Origin: Chrysaora quinquecirrha
Lineage: Eukaryota > Cnidaria > Scyphozoa > Semaeostomeae > Pelagiidae
DNA: 64,000 nucleotides
Assembly: GCA_014526335.1 (NCBI GenBank)
Contig: JACTAT010000004.1
Span: 2,586,009-2,650,008 of the forward strand
Reading direction: 5' to 3'
In this document: positions 35,943-48,400 of the stretch, piece by piece
Layout of the letters: the number at the start of each line of letters is the position of its first letter
Position numbering within the stretch: position 1 is the stretch's first letter
The notes under the pieces: generated by a model
Database searches by the model: none
What the model saw: only the letters and a program-made list of their open reading frames with translations
What the model was told of the DNA's origin: nothing
Made by a program: the position numbers and the translations under genes

Positions 35943-36713
35943 TTTAAGAAATGTTCACTACTGGGGAAAATTTGGAAAAAGGGCCTAAAAGCGTAATAAC
36001 CAAAAGTAGCTAAAATACATCATTTTAAAGATTTTCACAGTTGCTCGAAATGAGAAATGGCAAAGGGGTGCAATTCCACAGAATTTTTCGGGAGATGATT
36101 GTCAAGAGGGATTGAAGCTGTGCAGAAAGAAGGCTGTAGAGCGTCTAAGCATCTAGAGGGGTCCGGGGGCATGCTTTCCCGAAACATTTTGAAAAATTTG
36201 GTAGCTAGAGTCGCTCTGGTGATCATATCAGGAAACTTTTGTTCAATTTGCGCAGCCAAGTTTTTTAAACGGAAAAGGCAGAAGATAATTTTTGCCGAAA
36301 GGATTGGGTTGCAATCGGCCGAAAGTTGCCACATCTGAGGGCCCTGGGAAAAATCGTAAAATACGTCTCGAAAACTGCTTACAATTACAGCTTTTCTTTT
36401 TGCACCAGTTATTCAAATTTTCCGAAGGCTCGCGAGGTATCCGAGGATCCGTAAAAGGTAACCCAAAAACAATACTTAAAAAGCTCGTAAGGATAGCGTG
36501 GATGGTTCGGGATACTGCCAATGCATGTTGTAGCTAATTAACGACAGCCATTTTCATTTAAACCTACCAGTTGATATTAAAGTGGGTAAGTGGGAATCGA
36601 CAAGGGCCTAGACTACTGGGGGAAATTGTATGATTTTGGCGCTCACTTCTGGGGAAGGCATTGGGCCTACTGGGGAACGTTCCCCAGTAGTAACACTGTT
36701 AAAAAATGCCCTG
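35943..36713. mobile_element. hAT-like non-autonomous element
   Basis: Terminal inverted repeats CAGGGCATTTTTTAA and TTAAAAAATGCCCTG, with an exact 8-bp duplication CGAAGTTG at 35935-35942 and 36714-36721. CAGGG ends and 8-bp duplications are typical of hAT transposons. The interior (771 bases in all) has no transposase reading frame. Confidence 0.88.
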
Positions 36714-36721
36714 CGAAGTTG

Positions 36722-39370
36722 CCCGCGATGCTGCTGATAATAATTGTGTTATGAATTTGCAATATGGAGAATTTTGATGCCCTTGGCGTGCACTGCACAC
36801 CGGTGATCCGATTGTCGTTGCCCCTAGTCAAGCCCTGTCTAATAAGGAATACCATATGCTGAGAGAAACTGCTATCAAAGTGAGTTTTCTTTTGTATAAA
36901 GCATTAGGATTGTGTGTTTCATGTATCAGGTCTTCCTTGTGCCTAGCTCTCTTTTAAACCTTGCAAGAAAAATTCTCGCGTGATGCCAATCCCAGGGGGG
37001 TACTCATTAACTTTCAATACGGGGGGTCCATGCCACTATTTCCTTGCAGACCCCCAAATATTGAGTTTAATGTTTTGGAGACCCCAAATATTGCTATCTA
37101 TTTTTGGACACCTAAAATGTATTCTCGGGTTTAGCCATCAGTTTCATGACAATTTACAATTTATAAGCTAAGAGAATATAATTCAAAGAGAATACACCAA
37201 GAAATGCTTCTGTAATTCGGTTTCCAATAATTTGGCTGAAAACACACACAACACACGTTGTTGCTGCTTCAAGGGGGAACCAACCCCATCCTCACGACAG
37301 GCAAACTCCAGTTAGGTCTTTCACAAGCACTTAATGAGCGCCGCAGACAACACACAGTAAAACACTTGGATATAATTTTCACAAACTCAACTGTTAAGTA
37401 TCTTATATACTAAAGCGGGAGTAGTCATGGAGACCGATTTTGTGGGAGACCAACCTCCTAGGGTTTTCAAGATCCAGTGCTCGCTCTTGCACCTTCCCCT
37501 GCCGCCCGTGGGGTAGTTTTGCTATGGCACCTTGATTTTCCCGTTTCTCCTATCGTTTCTGGGGTAATTGGGGCTAACCCTTCTTTGATCTGGGCAGTCT
37601 GGTGCCACCGAAAACAAAAGAACGAGGTGTTCGCCGCGGGATTAATCCCTTTTTATTGACACCTCGACCCTTGGATTAGCGTGGCGTGTTTCTCCAACTG
37701 TTTCGAAACAAGAAGGTCAGGGGATCGATTCCCCTCCAGAGAGTATGGTTGCTTTTTATTTATTTTTATTTCTTTGATTTTATTGACAAAAAATTCTGTA
37801 CAAAGGAAAGGCAAGTCAAGAAGACTAAAATCGTTTGTTTCCTATAAATTTTCTTCCCCAAAAGAACACTAAAAATCATTCCAATTCGTATATGTGTGGT
37901 CCCAATTTATTTGCTCCAGTAAAATCAAATTGACAGAATACGAAATTGGAAATCAATTGGAATCCCGTGATTGGAGCAAGATTTGTACAGTATTCTTTTC
38001 TTAAAGTCAGCCAAACATCTTGAATGAATGGCAGACTAAAGTCTGAAACTTATTTTGAAAATTACTGCCAAGTTATACTTTGCATGATTTCTTTGCATGA
38101 CTTTGATGATTAATTTCAAGTTATTATATAAGAATTTTGTTCTGTAACTTATCCATGACATTTCATTTTTATTAACAATTTCCAATTGCACGAATTTCGC
38201 TGAGAAAACACTTTGTGTTTGAGTATTTCCATTTTCCACAAGGAAGTAGACAGCATGGGAGGTTGACAAGTTGTTTTCATCACCTGGCACTGCTCACAAA
38301 ACATGGATCTACGACTCCAGCATCGAGGAAGAGGACTGAGGAATAGGATAAAGATCACACCCCACAATATCAGCAGCAACAATTTCTGGACTAAGGTGTA
38401 GGTCCGAGCAACTGAACTTTTCAAGAACTGAGAACGAAAACCAAAAACATGCTGCACAACAACCATTTAGGGTTCTCGCGTTCTGCATCCAAAATAACAA
38501 GCGATCCGTACCGTGTCAAAAGGGCTGAGCAACCCCGTTGGGGTACTTAATATAAATTGGGTACCGGCACCACCCATATATGTGGGTTTTCGGCCCTAAA
38601 ATTCTCTAAAAATTGCTAGGTTTTCTCCAAAACCCCATAAAATGGGATGGGAAATTTAAGAACACTCAAACATGTTACTTCATTTCGGTCAGATCAATGT
38701 TAAAATCACGTCGCAGATGTTCGCAGTACAATTTAAAGCTTTAATAAAATGAGATCAACAAACTCATTTCTCTCATTCCCTGTTTTCCTCTCATTATTCA
38801 GGGTTTCTTTTCCCTAATGTCTACATTATATGTGGGTGCGTTCGAAAAATCTGTTATACATCCCCTTTCATCAATAAGTCATGTACCCCCTATAGGAAGA
38901 ACAACTGAGGACGAGGGTCTAAGAACTTGAAGGACTAAAGATAACTTTCCCTTGCATACAAGAGCATCGAAAAGACTAATTGATTGGTCACACTAACGAC
39001 TATTTTCGCAATCCACGCCTATGACGCGAAGGTTTCCTTGCACACGAAGCACAGAAAACAGCAACCGACGAATACCTACTGTCAAGATATTGTCCTTTAC
39101 ACTAAGGTTTTCCGCAATCCACGCCTATGGAAGGACTTGGAACCTGCTGCAAAATAAGGAATAAGGTTTTCTTGCATACTAAGCACTCAAAACACCAAGC
39201 GACCCATACTTACTGTCATTGGGACTAAAGTTTAAGTGCTTTGCAATCCACACCTGAAGTCAGTCAGACATTAATGGACCAAGAGTACAGCAACTGTACG
39301 GAAGAACAACCAAGGACGAGGACCTAGGAACCAGCTGCACATTATGGTCGAAGCATTTCTTTCCATTTCT
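36722..39370. other. Intergenic DNA, no gene recognised
   Basis: Only short open frames without family resemblance. A tRNA-like B-box (GGGATCGATTCCCC) near 37728 may be a SINE remnant. CGATTCCAC-type repeats (GCAATCCACGCCTATG) occur twice near 39010 and 39120. Confidence 0.5.
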
Positions 39371-40006
39371 AAGGGGCAACGTCTACACGGCCATTTCTAA
39401 GGGGCAACGTCTACACGGATACGTTTTAACAAAGTTCCGTTTTGAAAACATTCCACCCTGGAAACCGTTTTCAAAAATTCCGTTCTCCGTCGCAGATTTA
39501 CCGGTGCCATGTTACCTCATTGTCACTAATCTCCCTTCGATACAAAGATCAATCCACGTGAATAGTAGCATCGTTACGGTCACTAGCAGTGCCTTTTACC
39601 TTCCATGTATAGAACGTTAAAAGACTGCGCCCGTCCATGATTCACGGACACCAACGTCCTTCTCCACTTAAAGCACTATAAACGCTAAAGCTTCTTTCCA
39701 CTTCAAGACTAAGCCATTCGTGCAGACAGTCACTGAAACTAAGTTAAGACTAACCAGCTTCCAACCGTTCATGCAATACCTCGGTGATAAAATACTCCCC
39801 CAAACCATTGCATACAATCAAACTATACTAATTTCCCGTGCATACTATGACAGTCTCATTCACGTCACTTCGTATAACAGTAGAGCTTTCTTCTACGCTA
39901 AGACACCACACTGAAACAGTTTTGCCTCATACTTTCCTAGCAGTGATCGTGTCCTCTAATCAAACTGATTTGTTATTTAGAATGACCCCGTTCAAAAACA
40001 ACCATT

Positions 40007-40085
40007 GCAAGGCGGGGGTCCCAAGTGACCCGCGGAGCGCAAAAGCCCGACCCGAGGCGCGCGCAGCGCCTCGGGGCCAGGGCTA
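40007..40085. repeat. GC-rich hairpin-forming patch
   Basis: CCGAGGCGCGCGCAGCGCCTCGG-like palindrome and CpG-rich flanks stand out against AT-rich surroundings. Origin unknown. Confidence 0.55.
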
Positions 40086-40403
40086 GTAAGTTAAATAAAC
40101 TGATGAAATGAGCGAACTTAAATACACAAATGAAGCGTCTAGCTGAATTGGCAAAGAAGTAAAACAAGCCATTCACAAGCACCGCGTGTACTTCTGAGTT
40201 TCACAACTGAATTTACTAAGATAGATACTTTCTTTTATACCAACGTATGAGCGGTAAAATAAGCGTAAGACGAATATAGATAACGACAGGTGGTTTATTT
40301 GTCGCTACGATAGATCTTAAGATACGTAAAGGAAACGCAAGGTAATGTTTGCTGTTGCGCAAATGCTGCAGCCGCACCTAGTATGCTACGGATGTAACAC
40401 TAA

Positions 40404-41922
40404 GAGATATCTGGCCATTTGTATTTACCGGCATTGGAACTGTGGCATCGGCATTGGAACCGGCATTGGCAATGGAATTGGCGCCATTTTTATATCTAAG
40501 TCAGAATGCAAACACAACTTACCAGGGGGGTTGCATAAAAGATTTTAGCTCCAAATCCTTCTCAATTGTGTTGCTTTTTTACTTCCGTTTTTAGTTTTTT
40601 GGCTTTTCGAATGTGCTCAGGTATCAAAATTCCCTTTAATTCTTCACTGGGTTTCATTTGGTTTACTCTATTCAAAACAATATTAGAACACAATATGCAG
40701 AGTTTCCTGTAAAATTGAACAAGAACACCCCAAGAACAGAGCAAGACAAACTTGAACTCATAAGGTACAAACACATAAACTGCTATTTTTCATTTCAATT
40801 CAAAACCTTTTTTTGAAACTTGTTGTGTTTTGGTAAAAAAGTGATGTCTTGGCATGTCAACGGGATATAAATGTCTTGAAGAAAGTACAAGCACTTCCGT
40901 TGAAGCATCTCATTGGGGTGCGCAAGTTGCCGAGCATTTGTTTAAGTATGCAGCACTTCCGTTTTCCATTCCTACTTCCTATTCCGTGAGCCGATTCAAA
41001 TTTTGTGACAAACATTGGTGACAAACAGACAAATTGGAAAGCCACAAACAGTCAAATACGGTCGATAAATGTATTGGGAACACCATTCAGATAGAATTAC
41101 TATGCTTCCAGTATAGATACTTTAGAAAACTCTTAAAAAACTTTCAGTACTCAAAATTTGCAATTTTAAGAAACTTTCAGTATTGGACCAATTTGTTAGT
41201 TTGTTATAACAAAATACGTGTATGTTCAAGAACATAGTAATTTCATATAAGAAAATGAGTGTATTCTGTCCAAAAATTTTTCTCTCCATTTGAAACTCTC
41301 ACTCGTTTTACGATTTAACATTATGTATTATCGTTCGTTGGCATTTTTTTGGTTATGTTGAAATAAAAACTAAAGCAAGAAAGAACGTTCAATTTATTGA
41401 GTCGTGACTCTTCTTTACTTTCGTGACAGATCCCGTTTGTGCGCTCCATGCTCTGTCCTTTTTAGGTCCAGTTTATTCCTGTTATAAATTTTGAGATCTG
41501 TGATTGAAAGATCTTGTTCTGTGCTCGCTCGGATAGTAGTGCTCCCACGATGTCGTGAACAGGAGCTCTGAGCTAGTTTAATTTCATTTTGTCAAGTTTA
41601 CTCATGCCAGAAAAATAGCAACTGAAACAGGTCATATGAAGCATTTTTCTGCCTTGTTCTGCCCGCCCTTCCCGCAACATTGCTCCCTTGCATATCCCAT
41701 CACATTCGAAAGCCAAAAAACTAAAAACGGAAGTAAAAAAGCAACACAATTGAGAAGGATTTGGAGCTAAAATCTTTTATGCAACCCCCCCTAGTAAGTT
41801 GTGTTTGCATTCTGACTTAGATATAAAAATGGCGCCAATTCCATTGCCAATGCCGGTTCCAATGCCGATGCCACAGTTCCAATGCCGGTAAATACAAATG
41901 GCCGAGATATCTTACTCTTTAA
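40404..41922. mobile_element. Element with about 210-bp terminal inverted repeats
   Basis: The arms 40404-40616 and 41701-41922 are reverse complements (GGCCATTTGTATTTACCGGC, GGCATTGGCAATGGAATTGG, TTAGCTCCAAATCCTTCTCA). About 1.1 kb lies between them, without a transposase. No duplication was found at the ends. Confidence 0.75.
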
Positions 41923-41924
41923 TC

Positions 41925-42725
41925 TCTACAATTACAGTTACTCATACTTGACGACAACAATTAATTTCTTTCGCAAATGTAAAACAAACAATGCCGACAA
42001 CAATAGCTACTGAAATCTAAATGCGTAAAGTAAAGAAATGTTAAAATGAATGAGAGCAAAAGAACTAAAAAATGTACACATGCAAGCGAGGCTGCGCGTG
42101 CTGAGGGCTAGCGCTATTACAATTTGTTGGAAAAACTTTTCATGCCTCTAGTCTAGTCTACATGACGTCGATTTTTTAGCAGAGAAAGGTTTGAAATTTG
42201 AAGGGATTTGACCGTGTAAAATTCCTCAGCCGAGCGATTTGTTACAGTCAAATTTCTTGTAAATTTTCAACCATAGAAATTGCTACACCGAATGATAAGC
42301 AATTAAATACTCGTTTCTATTCCCCTGAGAGGCAATAATTACACGATCACATTCCTTATCATTCTCGATTTTCTCCTTGTCGATACAACGCTACTTTCCT
42401 TCCTTTATAAAACAATCCTCTGCGAAGCACTATGCCCAGTCGGTCAAAGGGGAGAGGCGGTCACAAAAAAATCAAATTCGATGAGTAATAGTAATAGTCT
42501 ATTGTTTTGCCCTAAATTTTTCACTCTTGCCTAGCTTCCGGCGCCTGTGCTCCAATGTTGACTGAAATGAACCGGTTGGGTGGTGAAAGATGTAGAGAGA
42601 CAAAAACAGAAAATACAGCACATCTGATCGGCATATCTGCTTTTGCATATTAAGAAAACGCATGGAAAAATGAAAAGGTAATCACACATCAACAAAAGAC
42701 GAAAATTCGAGCTCTTGCTTCAGTT
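41925..42725. other. Intergenic DNA 3' of peptide gene P3
   Basis: AT-rich sequence with no recognised gene. It should hold the P3 3' UTR and poly(A) site near 42650-42725. Confidence 0.45.
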
Positions 42726-42727
42726 TT

Positions 42728-44606
42728 TCACCATCTTCTTCTTCTGCCTCCCCAGCTTGGTCCCCAGGGTGTGCATCGACGACGAAACACTCCGCAGGCT
42801 CCACTACGGTCTCTGCGTTTGGCAGGATCTGTCGAGAAGTAAAAATGATTGCTTATTTGTAACGTGCGCCTTCCTACCTCCCTAAAGCAATCCCTTGTCC
42901 ACGTTCCATGCCCTCTCTAAAAGACCTTTTCGACCACGATTATGAAATTTTTCTGACATTTCGAGTCGAGATAGAAAGCTTTCAATAGGTACCAAATTCA
43001 TATTAAGCAGTCAAAATTTTGTCCAGGTGCAAAGTTTAACTATCTTAGCTTGGCGCTTGTATTATTGATTTTGTGAGTGCTCAAATTTTATAATTAACTG
43101 TTTTATAAGCAACTGGTGAATTTGATAAGGGGTCAAACGTTTCACCCCTAGTCGGTCTAAGCCCTCATATGTAGAATCAGAGACTTTGAACGCTCATAAA
43201 ATCAAAAGTACTAGCGCTAGGACAGTGAAACTTTGTACGGACTAAGTCTTTGATGCTTTATACCATTTTAGCATCGGAAACTCGATACCTTAAAATGTTG
43301 AAAATTGTCAATCCTGGTGACCTTTCGTGAAAAGGTCTATACAAACCCTGTTCTCCATGTCACACAGGTTAAATTTAGCTACTTAGAATGATATAAATTT
43401 TTGTTGTTGTAATTTTTGTAATGGAGGGCCCCTTGAAAATCAGTTTTACTCTTTAAAAATGTGAAAATGAAATAAAATGAAATGAAGTGAATTTGCATCC
43501 GGGTACCATATCTGGAGATTACAGTAGGTATAGTACAATGATGGACAGTAATTGCTGATTGTTCTTCTTCATTATTACCTCGATCGGTAGGTAACATACA
43601 CCAGTCAAGTCACCTCGTTAAGATCTTTCAAATGATACCTGATTTATGCACATTATTTGCAATTTTATAAATTTTCTATAACTATGACGTCATAAATCTT
43701 AATGACGTCATAAATCTAATGGAAATTATGAAAATTTTTAAAATTTTCATTTTTCGACTAAATAGATATCAGAAATTTCAAATATGTAGAATAATGGTAA
43801 CTTAGTTATTTTTTCCGAAAAAATTATAAGCAGTGATTTGAAGGAAAATGATCAAAACACACCTTTATAATCTTTGTCCTCATCAGCTTCATCAAACTCT
43901 ATAGTATCGTAATCTTCAGCGACATCGGGCGCAACAAAATCAACAAAGTCATTGTCATCTTCCTCCTTCGCATCTGAAATTAGAAATTTTTGTTTTTAGA
44001 TTTTTAATGTCAAGTGCCACATTACAGCACTGTTTGTTCTGTAGAGGGGGTCGTAGGGGAGGGGGTGGGGTCTGAAAACCATAAAGCTATATTGAATTTG
44101 TCAGCTAAAACCCTAATCACAAGAAAATGAAAACGTTACACGCTTTTTTTATAAAGAACTAAGCTCAAGACCTAAGTTCTTAAAATTCCATGTTTTTGTA
44201 CCTCTTTTGAGTCAACTGGTGCAAACCTCGAAATATTGTACACGTGATAGGGTCTTCTGGGGCGTAGATTCCGATAATGCCATTTAAAAATATCCCCCGG
44301 AGTATGTAAATAAACTTTCCTGCAATTGAATTTCCTTGTTTTTCTAGACATTGCTCCACGCAAGTAACAGAATTTATCGGCAAATCTCTTGTTGGGTTTG
44401 GAAAACCTGGGCGGCATGTCTAGTCTTTGGAACAGCTCCCTGCTTTGGAAAAATAAAGTACGCCCCCTGGTCAAAAAACTCGCATTAAGTTTCCCATAAA
44501 GTTGCTTTACGGCAAAAACATTTTGTTACAAAAAGAGGCAATCCAACTTACAGCAAAATGCCAAAGAAAGTCCAAGAACAAGTACCAAAATCAAAATTGT
44601 CTTCAT
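42728..44606 (-). CDS. Cationic peptide gene P3, complete, two-cysteine variant
   Basis: Minus-strand exons are 44552-44606 (signal, MKTILILVLVLGLSLAFC), 43863-43973 (acidic propiece, 36 whole codons, 17 Asp/Glu) and 42728-42828 (mature). They give 88 residues with phase-1 introns and consensus splice sites. The mature part is DPAKRRDRSGACGVFRRRC then TPWGPSWGGRRRRW, net charge near +9. Compared with its relatives it has lost the first and third cysteines and kept the second and fourth. It is head to head with P4 (start codons 884 bases apart). An AG before AAGGTTTGGG near 44618 may be the acceptor of an upstream leader exon. Confidence 0.87.
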
Positions 44607-44639
44607 TTTCCCAAACCTTCTTTCAGCGATCAGCCCTGT

Positions 44640-45235
44640 GGTAGGAATACAGACAAATTTCAGACAAATACGATTTTTAAATGAATGGATCCCATGGATA
44701 AAACACGGGAGTATCGTGTCCAATCAAATCGTTCAATTTTCGACTGAGACAACGTGAAAAAAAAGCTTTGCAGAAATTCTTCCGCTCATGAATAGAGCTT
44801 TTCACGAAATGCTGTAGGGCATGGCCGAGCCCATTGTATTGTAATGAGGCCTAAGCAGCCAATCAAATCATTCAATTTTCAAGTGAAACAAAGGCATTTT
44901 CAATTCAGCGGAAAAACCATTGTCATACAACTGTATAACGGCCTAACCACCCAGGGCCCATCCAATGATATAGTTTTATTCAAGGTTAAGTAATGTTTTG
45001 GTGAAAATCTTCCGCTCAACAATAAAAGTCTCTTTTGAGTCAGCGGAAAAACAATTGTTATACTGCTGTCATACCGTCCAATCATAGCGCTCGATTTCAG
45101 CATAATAAATGTTTTTGTAAATAATAAATAATAAATGTTTTAAAAATCTTCCGCTCAACAAAAAAGGTTCTTTTGAATTAGCGGAAGAAACTATTGGTCG
45201 TTTAAAGCTTGTTTGCGTTTTTGCTTGTTTATCAT
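44640..45235. promoter_or_regulatory. Shared, probably bidirectional promoter between P3 and P4
   Basis: It holds CCAATCA-type boxes and TTCCGCT or AGCGGAA half sites near 44780, 44907, 45009, 45042, 45150 and 45180. The last pair lies before a TATA-like TTTATCATAAG at about 45228. The region is the short counterpart of 27.97-31.1 kb. Confidence 0.65.
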
Positions 45236-45339
45236 AAGTGTTTGTGCAGGAAGAAATAAACATTTTCGATATTCAGTGAAGGCGGCGCAGAGCGTATTGC
45301 ATCCTGATTTAAGTTCTCCAATTCTCAGCTTCAATTCAG
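45235..45339 (+). other. 5' non-coding exon of peptide gene P4 (predicted)
   Basis: It is homologous to 31097-31203 and ends at donor CAG|GTACTTAA. The acceptor TTGCAG lies at 45461. Confidence 0.6.
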
Positions 45340-45461
45340 GTACTTAATTGACTTTATTTTATTCCAAAAATGTTTGTTTTTGCTCTATTTTCTTGCATAT
45401 ATTTGCTATATCCGTGAATGTGCTCATTTTTATGACGATCACAACGCAATTTATGTTGCAG

Positions 45462-48400
45462 GTTTGATTGAAGTCAAGAAAGCTTGAAAATGAAGACAAT
45501 TTTGCTTTTTGTTCTTGTCCTTGGATTCGCACTTGCATTTTGCGGTAAGTTGGATTTTCATTTCATTGTACGAAAAATGCATTGATGTATATAGTACATA
45601 TTGTGCATAGATTTGTTGTGTGTGTACCACACGCTTTTTATTTTAAAATAAATACATATTTTAAAAGATATTTCGGAATGACCCCAGTACCTACTCAAAA
45701 TTTCTTAACAATCTCAGTATTCTCAACCTTCTTTCACTCTTGCTGAAGGTAGGTCACGTTAAATTATGCTCTTATAATTTAACGAATAAAAAGTGTATTG
45801 CGCTGGCTGGTTAACGGAGACAGAAGGGCAGAATTGTCGAAATTTGATTTATATTTTTTACTTTGGCAACATGCTTGGCGAAAACATTGAAATTAAATCA
45901 CATGGAATGGTCGGAGTGCTACAAACATCAACTGAACGGCTACAAGCATGGACATCGGCCATAAAGAAAAGGTACGAAACACTTAAATTGAATGACAATA
46001 CCATATCTGTAGATATGTTACAAGATAATCTAAAAGAATATAAAATAAGAGTTAAATCACTGTCGCAAAAATCCAAAGATAAGCAATTCACTATCACGGT
46101 CTATAAGGGGGAAAATACCAAGAAATATATGATACAAGGAGCAAATGTTTTACCTTGGGTAGATCTAGAATTCGACAACATTAAGAAACTATCAGAAGGT
46201 AAAGTTTATGATGAAATACTGTGGTCAACAGATTGGCTTTACGAGAAAAATTTGCCAAATGTTAAGAATAAAAATAAATTGAGCGAAAATGAAATTAATA
46301 AAGTTTTTATGCTCTCACAAAATGATCAATGTTTGTCAACACCGAAAGTATCGAAAGAGAAGAGAGAAATGCTTTTAAAGAAAGCAAAAGAAAGCGCTGC
46401 AAAGTTAAACTTAAATAAAGAAGCTGAAATATCGAATCTTGAAAAGGTCATAGAAGAGCTAGAATCAAAAGTAATAAGCCTAGGTAACGAAAACACAGAG
46501 TTAAAAGCGAGTGTTTTAAAGCTAGAAATAAGAATATCTCAATTGGAGTTGGAAAATCAAAATAAGCTAAAAGCCAATGAGTCAACGCGTGATGAAATTT
46601 CTGAGATGAAACAGGAAATAAGATTTCTTCAAAATGAAATTCATGCTGTAAATAAAGATGTGGGTGAATGTGATATCTCAGATTTTCGGCGACAGTGCTC
46701 TGAGGTACAGGAAGAGCTTGACAAGCAAAAAAGGCTCCACGCCAAAGATGCCATGGAATTTTCAATTCAAATTGACGAATTAAGAAATTTAAATGAAAGG
46801 GTTGTGAAATCAGAAATAAAAGCATTAGAGAGTCATATTCAAAGTATGCTTTCTGATCTTAAAAATATCCCTAATTATACGCGGCATTCAGAGGACAATA
46901 GTAGTGAAAAAACTCTTAAGGATGACGATGACGCACACGAGGAAAACCTGGAGAATAACCATAATGATGAAAGATGTGAGTATCTGATAATTGGAGATTC
47001 TTTAACAAAACTAATAGACGCAGAAAAATTCCACAGGAAAAAGAAAACCGCAATTATCACGATCAGGGGAGGCAAAATTGCCGACATCAAAAAACGTCTG
47101 ATGACCCAGACAGTAAACCCCACAGAAGCCCTTTTCATTCATGTTGGGTCTAATGATATTGCCAACATTAGAAACTCAAGTTTGGATTCTTTCATCAGTG
47201 AGTATTCGGACCTTGTTGAAACAGTGAAATCGAAATATCCAGAAATCAAAATTTTAATGTCCCTTATATTGCCTAGATTCAATGATCGTATATTCAATAA
47301 TCTATATAAAAAAGCTAACCAACAAATAAGGCAAATCGTTAAATCAAATGGGATGACGTATGTCAACCACTTCGAAATAGAGAGTGAAACAAGAGCTTTC
47401 CAACAAGACGGAATCCATCTAACTAGTTTGGGAACAGCAATGTTAATAAGAGGGATAAAAGACGTGGCACTAAACAGAAAAAAAGATAAAAACATAGAAA
47501 TAAAGATCAAAAACGGTCGACGATTAAATCCAACAAATCGATCATTTTATCAAGAGCAGGAAATTTCTTATAATCATATTTCAGACTCCCAACAATATCC
47601 TCAACAACATGGATTCAACCAATGGCAGTTCGAGCAACAAAAACTTGAAGAACAACAACGCATACAAAACCAAATGCATAATCATAAATCCCACAAGTTT
47701 CAAAATCAACAGCAACAGCAATTTCAATATCAATGGTCACACCAATTACCGCATCAGCAACAACAACAACAGCATCAATACCAACCACCACCACCACAAC
47801 AACAACAACAACAACAACAACCGATGTTTATTCCACAGGAGTTAAGCAGTTTCAATCACACGAATATGCCGTACATCTATAATCTCCAGCCAGCCAATAC
47901 TCAGGTATGGTAAGATTGACTATGAATGACAAACAGTGTTTACTTTCGTTTTTAAACGTTAGTGGACTTTCAAAATCAAAATTATCAGATGCCGATTTTA
48001 TATCTAATAACGTTAATCCATATGATTTTTGTTTCCTCATAGAAACGTTTACTGGGAAAGATTCCCAGATAGATATAGACGGATACATCTATCACCAGTC
48101 ATTTAGATCGACTGAAAAAGTAAACGCGAAACGAAAATCAGGTGGTATAGTAGCGTATATTAAAAGTGAATATAAAAATAAGCTAGAAGTCTTAAAGAGC
48201 GAGCATGAAGATATCCTTTGGCTACGTTTTAAAAAAGAGTGCTTTAACATTGATAAGGATCTTTATCTTGGTGCTGTTTATGTCATACCTCAAAATAGTT
48301 CATCGTTGCAGCACAGATCTGACTGCTTCGATATTCTAAATAAAGAAGTTTCAAAATTTTCCACCAAAGGTTATATCTTATTAGGAGGCGATTTTAATAG

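Noticed and set aside
37690..37745. A tRNA gene ending in GGGATCGATTCCCC
   Set aside because: Only a T-arm-like hairpin is clear. Acceptor and anticodon arms do not pair convincingly.
46448..47510. Minus-strand open frames opposite ORF1 of the retrotransposon
   Set aside because: They are antisense shadows of a well-supported coding frame.
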